Shown here in pieces: positions 17,261-25,584 of a DNA stretch of 64,000 bases (positions are counted from its first letter, which is position 1; each line of letters begins with the position of its first letter). The translations under genes and the position numbers were made by a program. Below the pieces are notes generated by a model that was not told the origin of the DNA, did no database searches, and saw only the letters and a list, made by a program, of their open reading frames with translations. The DNA lies in the NCBI RefSeq assembly GCF_017873175.1, contig NZ_JAGGJW010000005.1, positions 124,001-188,000 on the forward strand, given 5' to 3'. This DNA comes from Neorhizobium petrolearium. Lineage in GTDB: Bacteria; Pseudomonadota; Alphaproteobacteria; Rhizobiales; Rhizobiaceae.

Positions 17261-17284
17261 GCCGTTCATGCATCAACCAACGGT

Positions 17285-17306
17285 CGCCCGCCTTTTACAG
17301 CGGGCG
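17285..17306. terminator. Hairpin between convergent genes
   Basis: CGCCCGC (17285-17291) and GCGGGCG (17300-17306) form a stem with an 8-nt loop followed by GCTTCTTC, 24 nt after the small membrane protein and 12 nt from the stop of the convergent gene. Probable terminator for the plus-strand gene. Confidence 0.55.
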
Positions 17307-17317
17307 GCTTCTTCAGG

Positions 17318-18010
17318 TCAGACATTCGAAATGGCGTCATCCGGCGTCGTGGGGATGAGGCTTGCCTCGGGCCAGCGCTCCAGAGACTGTCGCCCGAGTT
17401 CGGTCAGCGCATAGACGCCTTTCTCCACCCGTTGGAACCAGCCGTAATAGTTGGCAAGCAGGATTGAACCCGCGTTCGGAGCCGCCGTCTTCATGTCCCG
17501 GGGCCGGAGTGGCCCGTGGACGAGCGCCGCCGCGCAGGCAAGCGCCTGCTGACGATAGGCGGTCATGACCGGTACCTTGGTGCTGCCGCCGATGGCCGGA
17601 TCACCTCGCCGCCTGCGATGTTCCTTGACGAGACGCGTCCGCCGCTTTGGATTGGTGCGCGGCATGGGCGAGACGGAACTGACGATGACGCTCACCTCGC
17701 CCGCACCCGACACGCCGAGCATCCCGATGCCGAGGCGGCGGCAGAGATCACGATACCGCTGGTCAGCCTCGCGGCCACGGCCGCTTGCCGAAACCCGCGC
17801 AGCAATCCACACCTCATCGGATGTTGCCGCTCGGTCAACCGCCTGAAGAATGAGTTCCAGATTGAAGCTGAGCTTCAGCTCACAAACCACCACGACCGGC
17901 GGGTCGGTTTCGCTCAAGCCCACCAGATCGCAGCCGCCCACCTCGCCCTTCACTTCGTAGCCGAAGCTTTCCAGAAAGGTTTTGACGGGCGCGTAGAGCG
18001 AGGTTTCCAT
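17318..18010 (-). CDS. DUF2161-like PD-(D/E)XK nuclease-fold protein
   Basis: Protein of 230 residues. The N-terminal 85 residues look like a PD-(D/E)XK nuclease core: a predicted helix YAPVKTFLESFGYEVKGE, then GCDLVGL, then VVVCELKLSF, where D, E and K fill the PD-(D/E)XK positions. The C-terminal part is helical and ends with a winged-helix-like segment (NYYGWFQRVEKGVYALTELG). This arrangement matches the alphaproteobacterial DUF2161 family; biological function is not established. Single gene. Confidence 0.75.
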   Translation of the reverse strand: METSLYAPVKTFLESFGYEVKGEVGGCDLVGLSETDPPVVVVCELKLSFNLELILQAVDRAATSDEVWIAARVSASGRGREADQRYRDLCRRLGIGMLGVSGAGEVSVIVSSVSPMPRTNPKRRTRLVKEHRRRRGDPAIGGSTKVPVMTAYRQQALACAAALVHGPLRPRDMKTAAPNAGSILLANYYGWFQRVEKGVYALTELGRQSLERWPEASLIPTTPDDAISNV

Positions 18011-18061
18011 GCTGTGCGACCAAAGGGAATCAATCGCAGGAAACTAACACGAATGAGCGAT

Positions 18062-18430
18062 CTATTTGACCGGTTCATCATCGATCGTCAGCTTGGCGCT
18101 ATGGTTGAGCAGAAAAGCGAGATTTTTCGCTGCTTCCGGCGTCATCCCCCCACTCAGCTGGATCGTCGGACCGTTCATCGGGCCTCCGATAAAAGGAGAC
18201 ATCAGCAGAATTCCGTCGGCACGAATGTGGATCTGCCTACCCACCCTGCTTTCCGTGAAAGCCGCAGCTTCGACGCTTTCATCCGTCAGGAGAACATCGA
18301 CCGCACCGCCTGGCGGCACATTGTCCCGGCTCGCTTCCGCCCTCGCGACCTTGAGTTCGAGCATCTCGGCCGAGGCCGTCATCTGGCCCATGAGAGAAAA
18401 TGCAAGGCCGCTCACGAGCTTTGCCAACAT
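18062..18430 (-). CDS. Exported orphan SecD P1-head-like protein
   Basis: Protein of 122 residues with a probable signal peptide (residues 1-21, cleavage after ASA). The remainder resembles the periplasmic P1 head subdomain of SecD: an 'A.TESRVGRQIHIRADG' segment, then MNGPTIQLSGGMTPEAAKNLAFLLNHSAKL, which is the characteristic Gly/Met loop and helix. It is a free-standing copy with no SecD membrane part. The start is set at 18430 (TAGGAGAAG ahead); upstream open frame overlaps the LysR gene and is shadow. Function unknown. Confidence 0.7.
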   Translation of the reverse strand: MLAKLVSGLAFSLMGQMTASAEMLELKVARAEASRDNVPPGGAVDVLLTDESVEAAAFTESRVGRQIHIRADGILLMSPFIGGPMNGPTIQLSGGMTPEAAKNLAFLLNHSAKLTIDDEPVK

Positions 18431-18486
18431 GGAACTTCTCCTACACGCTACGACATCTCGAGGATTTAGGACAAACGAGGCGAACG

Positions 18487-19428
18487 TCATCCTCTCCGGC
18501 CGCGAAGTAGCGTGCGGGCCGAGGTCTGCGGCTCCGCCAGATGGTCGGCCTCCAGAGACGAGAACATCCACTCGATGAAAACGCGCACGATCGGTGTGGA
18601 GCGCATCGCGGGGCGGCAGGCGACATAGAAGGAATCGTTTGCCGCCACGCTCAGGTCGAAGGGAACGACAAGCTCTCCCCGCGCGATCAGGTTGCTGGCC
18701 GTGATCGTATCCCCGAGCGCAATCCCCTGCCCGTGCAGGGCGGCTTCCGTCGAAAAACGCGCATCGCCCATGTAATATTGCTGACGGCGAGGCAGGTCTA
18801 CGGCATCCGCTGCCGCCAACCAGGTATTCCATTCCCGCCCGTCCGCGTCGCCATGCAGCAGGATGTGATCCTCCAGGTCACGCATTGAGCGTAGCGGGCG
18901 ATTGTTCAACAAAGTCGGACTTGCAACGGGGAAAAGCCGCAGATTGCTCCACAGCCGTGTCCAGACATCAGGCCAGTTGCCATCGCCGTAGAGAATGCAG
19001 ACGTCGACATCGGGCGAATGCAGTCTGACGGGATCGTTAGATGCGGTGAGCTTCAGCCTGACGCCCGGAAATTGCTCGGTGAAGGAATTGAGGCGCGGCA
19101 CGATCCAGAAGGAAAGAAGCGCCGGCACGCAGGTGATCGAGAGTTCGCCGGTGGTGGCCGGCCGCTTCATCTGAGCGGTCGCAGCCGCAATCTCACCGAA
19201 GGCCTGGGTAACGGCCGGCAGCAGCAGCGCCCCCTCCGAGGTGAGTTTCAGGCGCTTTGCGCCGCGTTCGAAGAGCGGAACGTTGAGCGATACCTCCAGC
19301 GCCTTGATCTGGTGGCTGACCGCACCATGGGTGACGTTGAGCTCACGCGCGGCGGCCGAAACCGAGCCTCGACGGGCGGTCGCCTCGAAGGCGCGGAGCG
19401 GATTGAGGGGCGGCAGGCGGCTCGTCAC
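18487..19428 (-). CDS. LysR family transcriptional regulator (GcvA-like)
   Basis: Regulator of 313 residues. The N-terminal helix-turn-helix covers residues 9-67 (GSVSAAARELNVTHGAVSHQIKALE contains the recognition helix), and the rest is the periplasmic-binding-like effector domain (GELSITCVPALLSFWIVPRL near 95-113). It is divergent from the agmatinase gene with a 159-nt shared promoter region and is the obvious candidate regulator of the agmatinase/ABC operon. Confidence 0.9.
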   Translation of the reverse strand: MTSRLPPLNPLRAFEATARRGSVSAAARELNVTHGAVSHQIKALEVSLNVPLFERGAKRLKLTSEGALLLPAVTQAFGEIAAATAQMKRPATTGELSITCVPALLSFWIVPRLNSFTEQFPGVRLKLTASNDPVRLHSPDVDVCILYGDGNWPDVWTRLWSNLRLFPVASPTLLNNRPLRSMRDLEDHILLHGDADGREWNTWLAAADAVDLPRRQQYYMGDARFSTEAALHGQGIALGDTITASNLIARGELVVPFDLSVAANDSFYVACRPAMRSTPIVRVFIEWMFSSLEADHLAEPQTSARTLLRGRRG

Positions 19429-19438
19429 GCTGAACCTT

Positions 19439-19474
19439 ATTGTTAGTTTTTCTCACATCAACCGCTAGAACAAT
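19439..19474. promoter_or_regulatory. Candidate LysR operator
   Basis: ATTGTTAG (19439-19446) and CTAGAACAAT (19465-19474) form an imperfect inverted repeat in the divergent LysR/agmatinase promoter region. Such a dyad is the usual LysR-type binding geometry, but no experimental consensus is known to me for this regulator. Confidence 0.35.
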
Positions 19475-19587
19475 CTCAATTGCTTTTCCACCTCGTCTCG
19501 GCGGATAATGATGAAAACAAGGGCTGCCGCCCAAAGGGAACAAAATTTAGGCTGCGCTCAAACAATATTAGGATAGACGAGGCAATC

Positions 19588-20646
19588 ATGGCATTCGACG
19601 GCAAGAAGCTCGAGGAGTTGCGGGCGAAATATCTCGACAGCCAGGGCGGCGAGATATTCGATCCGAAATTTCGCAAGGTGGGCGAGAAGATCTTCAACAA
19701 GGCGGGCACCCGCGTAGCCCCCTATGCCGGCATTCCGACCCTTCTCGACGCACCTTACCTACCCGTTGACGCGGAAAACCCGGATTTCGGCGATCTTCAG
19801 GTGGCAATGATTGGCATGCCGATGGACTTGGGCGTTACCAACCGGCCAGGTTCGCGCTTCGGGCCGCGGGCGCTGCGTGCCATCGAGCGCGTCGGCCCCT
19901 ACAACCACGTCCTGGAATGCGCGCCGACCCATGAGCTTCGGGTTGCGGATATCGGCGACGTACCTTTCCGCAGCCGCTATCGGCTGGAGATGAGCCATGA
20001 CGACATCGAGAAGCGTATCAATCAGATCGTCGATGCCAGCGTGCTCCCCCTGTCCGTGGGCGGCGACCATTCGATCACCCATCCGATCCTGAAAGCGGTC
20101 GGCAAAAAGGCCCCCGTCGGCCTGATCCATATCGATGCCCATTGCGATACAAGCGGCTTCTTCGACGAGACGAAGTTCCACCATGGAGGCCCGTTCCGCA
20201 ACGCGGTGCTGGACGGCGTGCTCGACCCGACCCGCACGATCCAGATCGGCATCCGCGGTGCCGCCGAATATCTCTGGGAGTTCTCCTACGAGTCCGGCAT
20301 GACCGTGATCCATGCCGAGGAAGTGGCCGGCCTCGGCATTCCGGCGATCATCGAGAAGGCGAGAAAGATCGTCGGCGACGGTCCGACCTATCTCTCTTTC
20401 GACATTGACAGCCTCGACCCGAGCTTTGCGCCCGGCACCGGCACGCCGGAGATCGGCGGACTTACGACCCGTGAAGTGCTGGAACTGATCCGTGGCTTGA
20501 AGGGCGTTAATATCGTCGGCGGCGACGTGGTCGAGGTGGCGCCGCAATATGACGCGACCAATAACACCGCGCATGCAGGTGCCCAGATGCTGTTCGAAAT
20601 CCTGAGCCTGATGATCTTCAGCCCTTCCGTGAAGGGCCGGGCTTGA
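19588..20646 (+). CDS. speB: Agmatinase family ureohydrolase
   Basis: Dinuclear manganese ureohydrolase of 352 residues, hydrolysing a guanidino compound to an amine and urea; agmatine to putrescine is the annotation default. Metal ligands are visible: His161 (GGDHS), Asp183/His185/Asp187 (DAHCD), Asp272/Asp274 (DIDSLDP). The protein has about 60 residues ahead of the core fold, longer than Escherichia coli SpeB, which is common in rhizobial homologues that include guanidinobutyrase and guanidinopropionase-like enzymes. The start ATG at 19588 follows GAGG; open frame upstream runs into the promoter region. It heads an operon with a polyamine-type ABC transporter. Confidence 0.88.
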   Translation: MAFDGKKLEELRAKYLDSQGGEIFDPKFRKVGEKIFNKAGTRVAPYAGIPTLLDAPYLPVDAENPDFGDLQVAMIGMPMDLGVTNRPGSRFGPRALRAIERVGPYNHVLECAPTHELRVADIGDVPFRSRYRLEMSHDDIEKRINQIVDASVLPLSVGGDHSITHPILKAVGKKAPVGLIHIDAHCDTSGFFDETKFHHGGPFRNAVLDGVLDPTRTIQIGIRGAAEYLWEFSYESGMTVIHAEEVAGLGIPAIIEKARKIVGDGPTYLSFDIDSLDPSFAPGTGTPEIGGLTTREVLELIRGLKGVNIVGGDVVEVAPQYDATNNTAHAGAQMLFEILSLMIFSPSVKGRA

Positions 20647-20719
20647 AGTAAATTAGATAACAAGAGTGGGAACCCGCCCATGCGGCACCGGACCGGTGGG
20701 CACACAAAGGAGAGACATC

Positions 20720-21808
20720 ATGTCTGATATCTTCAATGCCAGGATCGGCCGTCGCACCGTGCTCGGCGCCGGTCTCGCCGGCGCTTCGATGCTTGCCATG
20801 CCGGCGGTATTGCGCGCCCAGGACAAGAGCCTGAAGGTCGGCGTCTACGGCGGCTACTTCAAGGATTCATTCGACAAGAATATTTTCGAGGATTTCACCA
20901 AGACGACCGGCATTGCCATCGAATCGATCGCCGAACCGACAGGTGAGGCCTGGCTCGTACAGCTCGAGCAGGCCGCCAAGGCGGGTGCAGCGCCAGCCGA
21001 CGTCTCGATGATGTCACAGGTCGCGATGCTGAAAGGTCAGTCGACGGATCTCTGGGCGCCGCTCGATCTTTCCAAGCTTCCGAACGCCGTAAACCTGATC
21101 GAACGCTTCGTCAACAAATATCCGGACGGCCGCGTTGCCGGTATCGGCGCCGTCTCCTGGTACATCACGCTGGTTTCCAACACGGACGTGTTCAAGGACG
21201 CGCCTACCTCCTGGAGCGCGCTTTGGGAGAAGGACAAGGAAGACAAGCTTGGCCTGCTCGCGCTCGTCTCCAATTCCTTCCTGCTTGAGGTGACGGCGAA
21301 AACCTTCATGGGCGGCACGAACGCGCTCGACACGGACGAAGGCATCATCAAGGCGCTCGAAAAGCTTGCCGAGCTGAAGCCAAACGTCCGGCTGTGGTAT
21401 CGCGACGAGGCGCAGTTCGAACAGGCGCTGAAGTCCGGTGAAATCCCGATGGGCCAGTATTATCACGACGTCACCGGCCTTGCGATCGCCGACGGTTTCC
21501 ATGTCCGCTCCACCTTCCCGAAGGAAGGCGGCATCCAGGACAGTGGGTGCTGGGCGCTGTCGCGCGCCTCGAAGAAGACGGAAGAGGCGCATGTCTTCAT
21601 CAATTACATGTGCCAGCCGGCAATCCAGGCGACACTTTCCCGCAAAGTCGGCACCTCACCGACTGTCCAGCGTGGCTTGACTGATCTCACCGACCAGGAA
21701 TTCGCCGCCGTGTCTTCCGATGTCGAACCGATCGTCCCGCGCTATGATCTCTACCAGACCAAGTCCGACTTCCTGAACCAGAAGTGGACGGAGATGATCG
21801 CGGGTTGA
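20720..21808 (+). CDS. ABC transporter substrate-binding protein, spermidine/putrescine type (Tat signal)
   Basis: Periplasmic binding protein of 362 residues. A twin-arginine signal is visible (GRRTVLGAGLAGASMLAMP, residues 9-27), cleaved near AQA-like LRAQ. The mature part resembles PotD/PotF-type proteins (LKVGVYGGYFKDSF, WYITLVSNTD, CWALSRASKKTEEA). With agmatinase upstream and a C-N hydrolase downstream, the ligand is probably agmatine, another guanidino compound or a polyamine. ATG 20720 is preceded by AAAGGAGAG. Confidence 0.9.
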   Translation: MSDIFNARIGRRTVLGAGLAGASMLAMPAVLRAQDKSLKVGVYGGYFKDSFDKNIFEDFTKTTGIAIESIAEPTGEAWLVQLEQAAKAGAAPADVSMMSQVAMLKGQSTDLWAPLDLSKLPNAVNLIERFVNKYPDGRVAGIGAVSWYITLVSNTDVFKDAPTSWSALWEKDKEDKLGLLALVSNSFLLEVTAKTFMGGTNALDTDEGIIKALEKLAELKPNVRLWYRDEAQFEQALKSGEIPMGQYYHDVTGLAIADGFHVRSTFPKEGGIQDSGCWALSRASKKTEEAHVFINYMCQPAIQATLSRKVGTSPTVQRGLTDLTDQEFAAVSSDVEPIVPRYDLYQTKSDFLNQKWTEMIAG

Positions 21809-22011
21809 GATAACACTATCGTTAGAGGCAGCCCCTCATCCGGCTGCCGCCACCTTCTCCCCGTTTTGACGGGAGAAGGGATATGCCGCACCCGCTTCCG
21901 CTATCTCTCCGACAGCGCGAGGCACGTCCCCTCTCCCCGCGAGCGGGGAGAGGGTTAGGGTGAGGGGCAATTCATGTTATTGACAGCCGCCACACTGAGC
22001 GCGGAGACCGA
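21809..22011. repeat. Rhizobial-type palindromic intergenic repeat
   Basis: Two strong palindromes lie here: CCTTCTCCC/GGGAGAAGG at 21853-21879 and a 12-bp arm pair at 21929-21954 around CGAG, in a pyrimidine-rich context. The leading CCGGCTGCCGCCAC recurs as CCGGCTGCCGCCAT at about 32359, followed by a similar palindrome. The element sits between the binding-protein and ATPase genes and could moderate expression of the downstream genes. Confidence 0.7.
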
Positions 22012-23049
22012 ATGTCCGGATTGAACCTTGAGCATGTGACGAAGCAGTTCGGCACCTTTACCGCCGTCAACGACGTCAGCCTCTCCGTGCCCGACGGCAC
22101 GTTCGTCTGCCTGCTCGGCCCTTCGGGCTGCGGCAAGACCACGCTGATGCGGATGATCGCCGGGCTCGACCTGCCGACCGGCGGTGCGATCCGATTGGGC
22201 GGCGCCGACATTACCCAGGTTCCGACCCACAAGCGCGATCTCGGCATGGTCTTCCAATCGCTGGCGCTTTTCCCGCACCTGACAGTCGGCGAGAACATCG
22301 CCTATTCGCTGCGCATTCGCGGCGTGGCGAAGGACGTGCAGAAAGCTCGCGTCGACGAGTTGTTGGCGATGATCCATCTGCCGGGTTTCGCCGACCGTTC
22401 CGTCAACAAGCTCTCTGGTGGCCAACGACAGCGCGTGGCGATCGCACGCGCCTTGGCCATCTCGCCGAAGCTTTTCCTTCTTGATGAGCCGCTTTCGGCG
22501 CTCGATGCGAAGCTCCGCGAGGCAATGCAGGTGGAGTTGCGCCAGCTGCAGCAGCGGCTCGGCATCACCACCATCGTCGTCACCCATGACCAGCGCGAAG
22601 CGATGACCATGGCCGATACGGTCGTGGTGATGAACAAGGGCGAGATTCGCCAGGCCGCCGCTCCCGTCGATATCTACCGCCGTCCGGCCGACAGTTTTGT
22701 CGCCGACTTCATCGGCCAGACCAACCTCCTGCCCGTCGAGGCCGACAGTGCCGGCCGTGCTAGGGTGCTGGGGCAGGCCGTCGAGGGACTGATGCTATCC
22801 GCCGGGGCGACAAAGGGCGTGCTCTCGGTGCGGCCGGAAGACGTGCAGCTCACCGCCCCTGGGAATGGCGCGATTTCCGGCATCGTGACCTTTATCCGCG
22901 ATCTCGGCGGCGCCATCGAGACCTTCGTGGAAGCAGGTGGCCAGCAGATTATCGCCGTTTCCTCGCCGCGCAGCCGGCCCGAGGTTTCGGTCGGACAGCA
23001 AGTCGGCATCCGGCTCGATCCGATGACCAGCGTGGTGCTTGCGAAATGA
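22012..23049 (+). CDS. ABC transporter ATP-binding protein, PotA type
   Basis: ATPase of 345 residues with Walker A GPSGCGKTT at about residues 36-44, the signature LSGGQRQRVAIARAL, Walker B LFLLDEP, and a TOBE domain at the C-terminus (VLSVRPEDVQL). It powers the spermidine/putrescine-type importer. Four nt overlap (ATGA) with the downstream permease gene indicate translational coupling. Confidence 0.92.
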   Translation: MSGLNLEHVTKQFGTFTAVNDVSLSVPDGTFVCLLGPSGCGKTTLMRMIAGLDLPTGGAIRLGGADITQVPTHKRDLGMVFQSLALFPHLTVGENIAYSLRIRGVAKDVQKARVDELLAMIHLPGFADRSVNKLSGGQRQRVAIARALAISPKLFLLDEPLSALDAKLREAMQVELRQLQQRLGITTIVVTHDQREAMTMADTVVVMNKGEIRQAAAPVDIYRRPADSFVADFIGQTNLLPVEADSAGRARVLGQAVEGLMLSAGATKGVLSVRPEDVQLTAPGNGAISGIVTFIRDLGGAIETFVEAGGQQIIAVSSPRSRPEVSVGQQVGIRLDPMTSVVLAK

Positions 23050-23900
23050 GACGCGAACCACCGCAGCGCCTTGTCGATTACGGACCGCTTGTCTTTCCGG
23101 CAGGCATGCTGACCGTATTCTTCGTGGTACCCTTCGCCACGATGATTGCCGTCTCCTTCTTCCAGCGGCAGCAGGGCGGCTTTTATACGCCGGCTTTCGT
23201 CTTCGACAACTACGCCCGGTTCCTGAGCCTGTTCTTCGGCAAGGTGCTCGGCTTCTCGCTGTTTCTGGCGATCGCGGTGGCGGTTGCCTGCGTGGTGGTC
23301 GGCATTCCCTTCACCTATCTCCTTTCTCGCTCCAAGCGGAACGTCCAGATCGTCTGGCTGGTAGCGCTCCTCTCCATCCTGTCGCTCTCGGAAGTGATGA
23401 TCGGCTTCGCCTGGTCAACACTGTTTTCCCGCACCGCCGGCATCACCAATTTGCTTGTCTGGCTGGGACTGATGGAACAGGCGCTGGCGCTGACGCCAAG
23501 CTTTACCGCCGTCATGACCGCCATGACATACCAGGCCTTTCCCTATACGATCCTGGTGCTTTATCCGGCGCTGGTGCGGCTCGACCCGACGCTGACGGAA
23601 GCAGCGCGCACGCTCGGCGCCTCGCCCGTCAAGGCATTTTTCACAGTCGTCGTGCCGGTACTGCGGAATACGATCCTCGCGACGCTGATCATGGTCTTCA
23701 TCTTCGCGCTCGGCTCCTATCTGCTGCCGCAGCTTCTCGGAAGGCCTCAGCACTGGACGCTCTCGGTGCTGATCACCGACCAGGCGATCTACCAGTCGAA
23801 CATGCCGTTCGCCGCCGCCATGGCCGTATTTCTCGTGCTGGTGTCGCTGGCGCTGGTAGGCCTCGCTTTTTATGCGGGCCGGCAGAAGGAGGCCAAATGA
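23046..23900 (+). CDS. ABC transporter permease, PotB type
   Basis: Inner-membrane subunit of 284 residues with six expected membrane segments (first at about 19-42) and the EAA loop TEAARTLGASPVKAFFTVVVP near 182-202. It overlaps the ATPase gene and the second permease gene by 4 nt each. Confidence 0.92.
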   Translation: MRREPPQRLVDYGPLVFPAGMLTVFFVVPFATMIAVSFFQRQQGGFYTPAFVFDNYARFLSLFFGKVLGFSLFLAIAVAVACVVVGIPFTYLLSRSKRNVQIVWLVALLSILSLSEVMIGFAWSTLFSRTAGITNLLVWLGLMEQALALTPSFTAVMTAMTYQAFPYTILVLYPALVRLDPTLTEAARTLGASPVKAFFTVVVPVLRNTILATLIMVFIFALGSYLLPQLLGRPQHWTLSVLITDQAIYQSNMPFAAAMAVFLVLVSLALVGLAFYAGRQKEAK

Positions 23901-24691
23901 CCGCGCTTCGCCGCCTGTTCTTCTTCATCGTCAGCTTGTTCCTCGCCCTGCCATTGATCGTCGTCGCAGGCGTCTCGGTCAACCAGCGCCAGTCGCTGAC
24001 CTTCCCGCCGCAGGGCTTTTCGCTCGCCTGGTACGGTCAGATCTTCACCAATCCGGAATGGCGGAACGCGCTGATCGCCTCGCTGACGCTTGCCGCCCTT
24101 TCGGCCCTGCTGGCGCTTTTGATCGCGCTGCCGCTCGCCTGGTTCCTGTGGCGGCGCATTGCCCCCTGGGCGAATATTTTCCAACTTCTCGGCATCGCGC
24201 CCTTTACTCTGCCGCCGGTGATCACCGCGCTCGGGATGCTCACCTTCTGGGCGACGACCGGTTTCTACGGCCAGCCCTGGACTGCGGTCATCAGCCACGG
24301 CATCTTCTTCGTCACCCTGCCGCTGGTGACATTGTCGCTCGGCTTTTCAGCGATCGATCGCTCGCTGGTGGAAGCGGCCGCCACGATGGGTGCCGATGAC
24401 AAAATGGTGTTCCGCACCGTCGTGCTGCCGCTGATCCTGCCTTATCTCATCTCGGGTTATGCCTTCGCCTTCGTCCTGTCGCTCAACGAATACATTGTTG
24501 CCTACATGACGGTAGGCTTCACGATGGAAACCTTGCCGATCAAGATCTTCAACGCGCTGCGCTACGGCTATACCCCGACCATGGCCTCGGTGACGATGCT
24601 GTTCCTGGTTGTCGCTGCGGTTGTCTTCGGCCTGGTGGCACGGTTCGGCGACCTGCCGAAGCTGCTTGGCGCGATGTCGGAAGACAAATAG
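23897..24691 (+). CDS. ABC transporter permease, PotC type
   Basis: Second membrane subunit, 264 residues, with first membrane segment at residues 7-26 and an EAA loop VEAAATMGADDKMVFRTVVLP near 156-176. The start at 23897 has AGAAGGAGG just upstream and overlaps the previous stop; the longer open frame upstream is shadow of the first permease. Confidence 0.92.
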   Translation: MTALRRLFFFIVSLFLALPLIVVAGVSVNQRQSLTFPPQGFSLAWYGQIFTNPEWRNALIASLTLAALSALLALLIALPLAWFLWRRIAPWANIFQLLGIAPFTLPPVITALGMLTFWATTGFYGQPWTAVISHGIFFVTLPLVTLSLGFSAIDRSLVEAAATMGADDKMVFRTVVLPLILPYLISGYAFAFVLSLNEYIVAYMTVGFTMETLPIKIFNALRYGYTPTMASVTMLFLVVAAVVFGLVARFGDLPKLLGAMSEDK

Positions 24692-24702
24692 AGGGCGGAC
24701 CG

Positions 24703-25473
24703 ATGAAAATTGCCGGTTATCAGATGCAGCCGGTCGTCGGCGATGTCGACGCCAATCTGGCAAAGATCAGGGCCGCGGCGGAAAGGGCGGCGGCTCAGGG
24801 CGCCGCATTGCTGATCGCGCCAGAACTAGCGCTGACCGGTTACGGCGCCGCGGACCGGTTTCCCGATCTTGCCACGCCCGCCCATGGCCACGTAACGGAC
24901 CAGCTATCGGAAATCGCTGCAAGGCACGGCATCGCCATCGTTGCCGGCTTTGCCGAAGAGACCCCTGAAGCCACTTTCAACAGCGCCTTCTTCACGGACG
25001 GCAATGGCCAGACAGCGGTCTACCGCAAGTGCAATCTCTATGGTCCCTATGAGCGGCAATGGTTCGCTCAAGAGGATCGACGTCAGGTTCTCGTCACTCT
25101 CGGCGGCATCAGACTCGGCTTCCTTATCTGCTACGATGTCGAGTTCCCGGAGAATGTCCGCCAGTTGGCAAAGGGCGGAGCCGATCTCGTCGTGGTTCCG
25201 ACGGCGCTGCCGAAGGGCTGGTCCGGTGATTTCATCGCCAACCAAATGATCCCGGTCCGTGCTTTCGAGAACCAGGTTTTTGTCGCCTATATCAACCACT
25301 CAGGCTCCGACGAATTGTTCGCCTATGCGGGCCTCTCACGCATTGCCGCGCCGGACGGCAAGCTGCTGGCCGAAGCACCCGCCGAAGGCGAGGCACTGAT
25401 CATCGCAGACATCAATCCGGCGGCTTACGCCCAGTCAAGGGCGGAAAACACCTATCTCGCCGATCTCGCTTGA
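24703..25473 (+). CDS. Carbon-nitrogen hydrolase (nitrilase superfamily)
   Basis: Amidase-type enzyme of 256 residues. The Glu-Lys-Cys triad is visible as Glu41 (APELALTGY), Lys109 (YRKCNLYG) and Cys143 (ICYDVEFPE). It starts 11 nt after the permease stop and closes the agmatinase/ABC operon. In this setting it may hydrolyse an amide formed in polyamine or guanidino-compound breakdown, for example an omega-amide or a carbamoyl amine; sequence alone does not distinguish the subfamilies. Confidence 0.9.
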   Translation: MKIAGYQMQPVVGDVDANLAKIRAAAERAAAQGAALLIAPELALTGYGAADRFPDLATPAHGHVTDQLSEIAARHGIAIVAGFAEETPEATFNSAFFTDGNGQTAVYRKCNLYGPYERQWFAQEDRRQVLVTLGGIRLGFLICYDVEFPENVRQLAKGGADLVVVPTALPKGWSGDFIANQMIPVRAFENQVFVAYINHSGSDELFAYAGLSRIAAPDGKLLAEAPAEGEALIIADINPAAYAQSRAENTYLADLA

Positions 25474-25584
25474 TCCTCGGCCGATCGGTACAGACCCGTC
25501 GCAAGTCAATTCGGCCTTCGCCAAACTCCCATTCCTTTGATAATGTTGTATAGCGTTCTACGTGACAGCATCTGGGGGGGGTCC

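Noticed and set aside
18431..18832. N-terminal extension of the SecD-head-like protein into the LysR gene
   Set aside because: The added 134 residues mirror LysR coding sequence and remove the signal peptide from the N-terminus; a good ribosome site lies before 18430.
20647..20719. CACCGG/CCGGTG dyad between agmatinase and the binding-protein gene
   Set aside because: Arms are separated by one base only and cannot form a stable hairpin; no regulatory context supports it.
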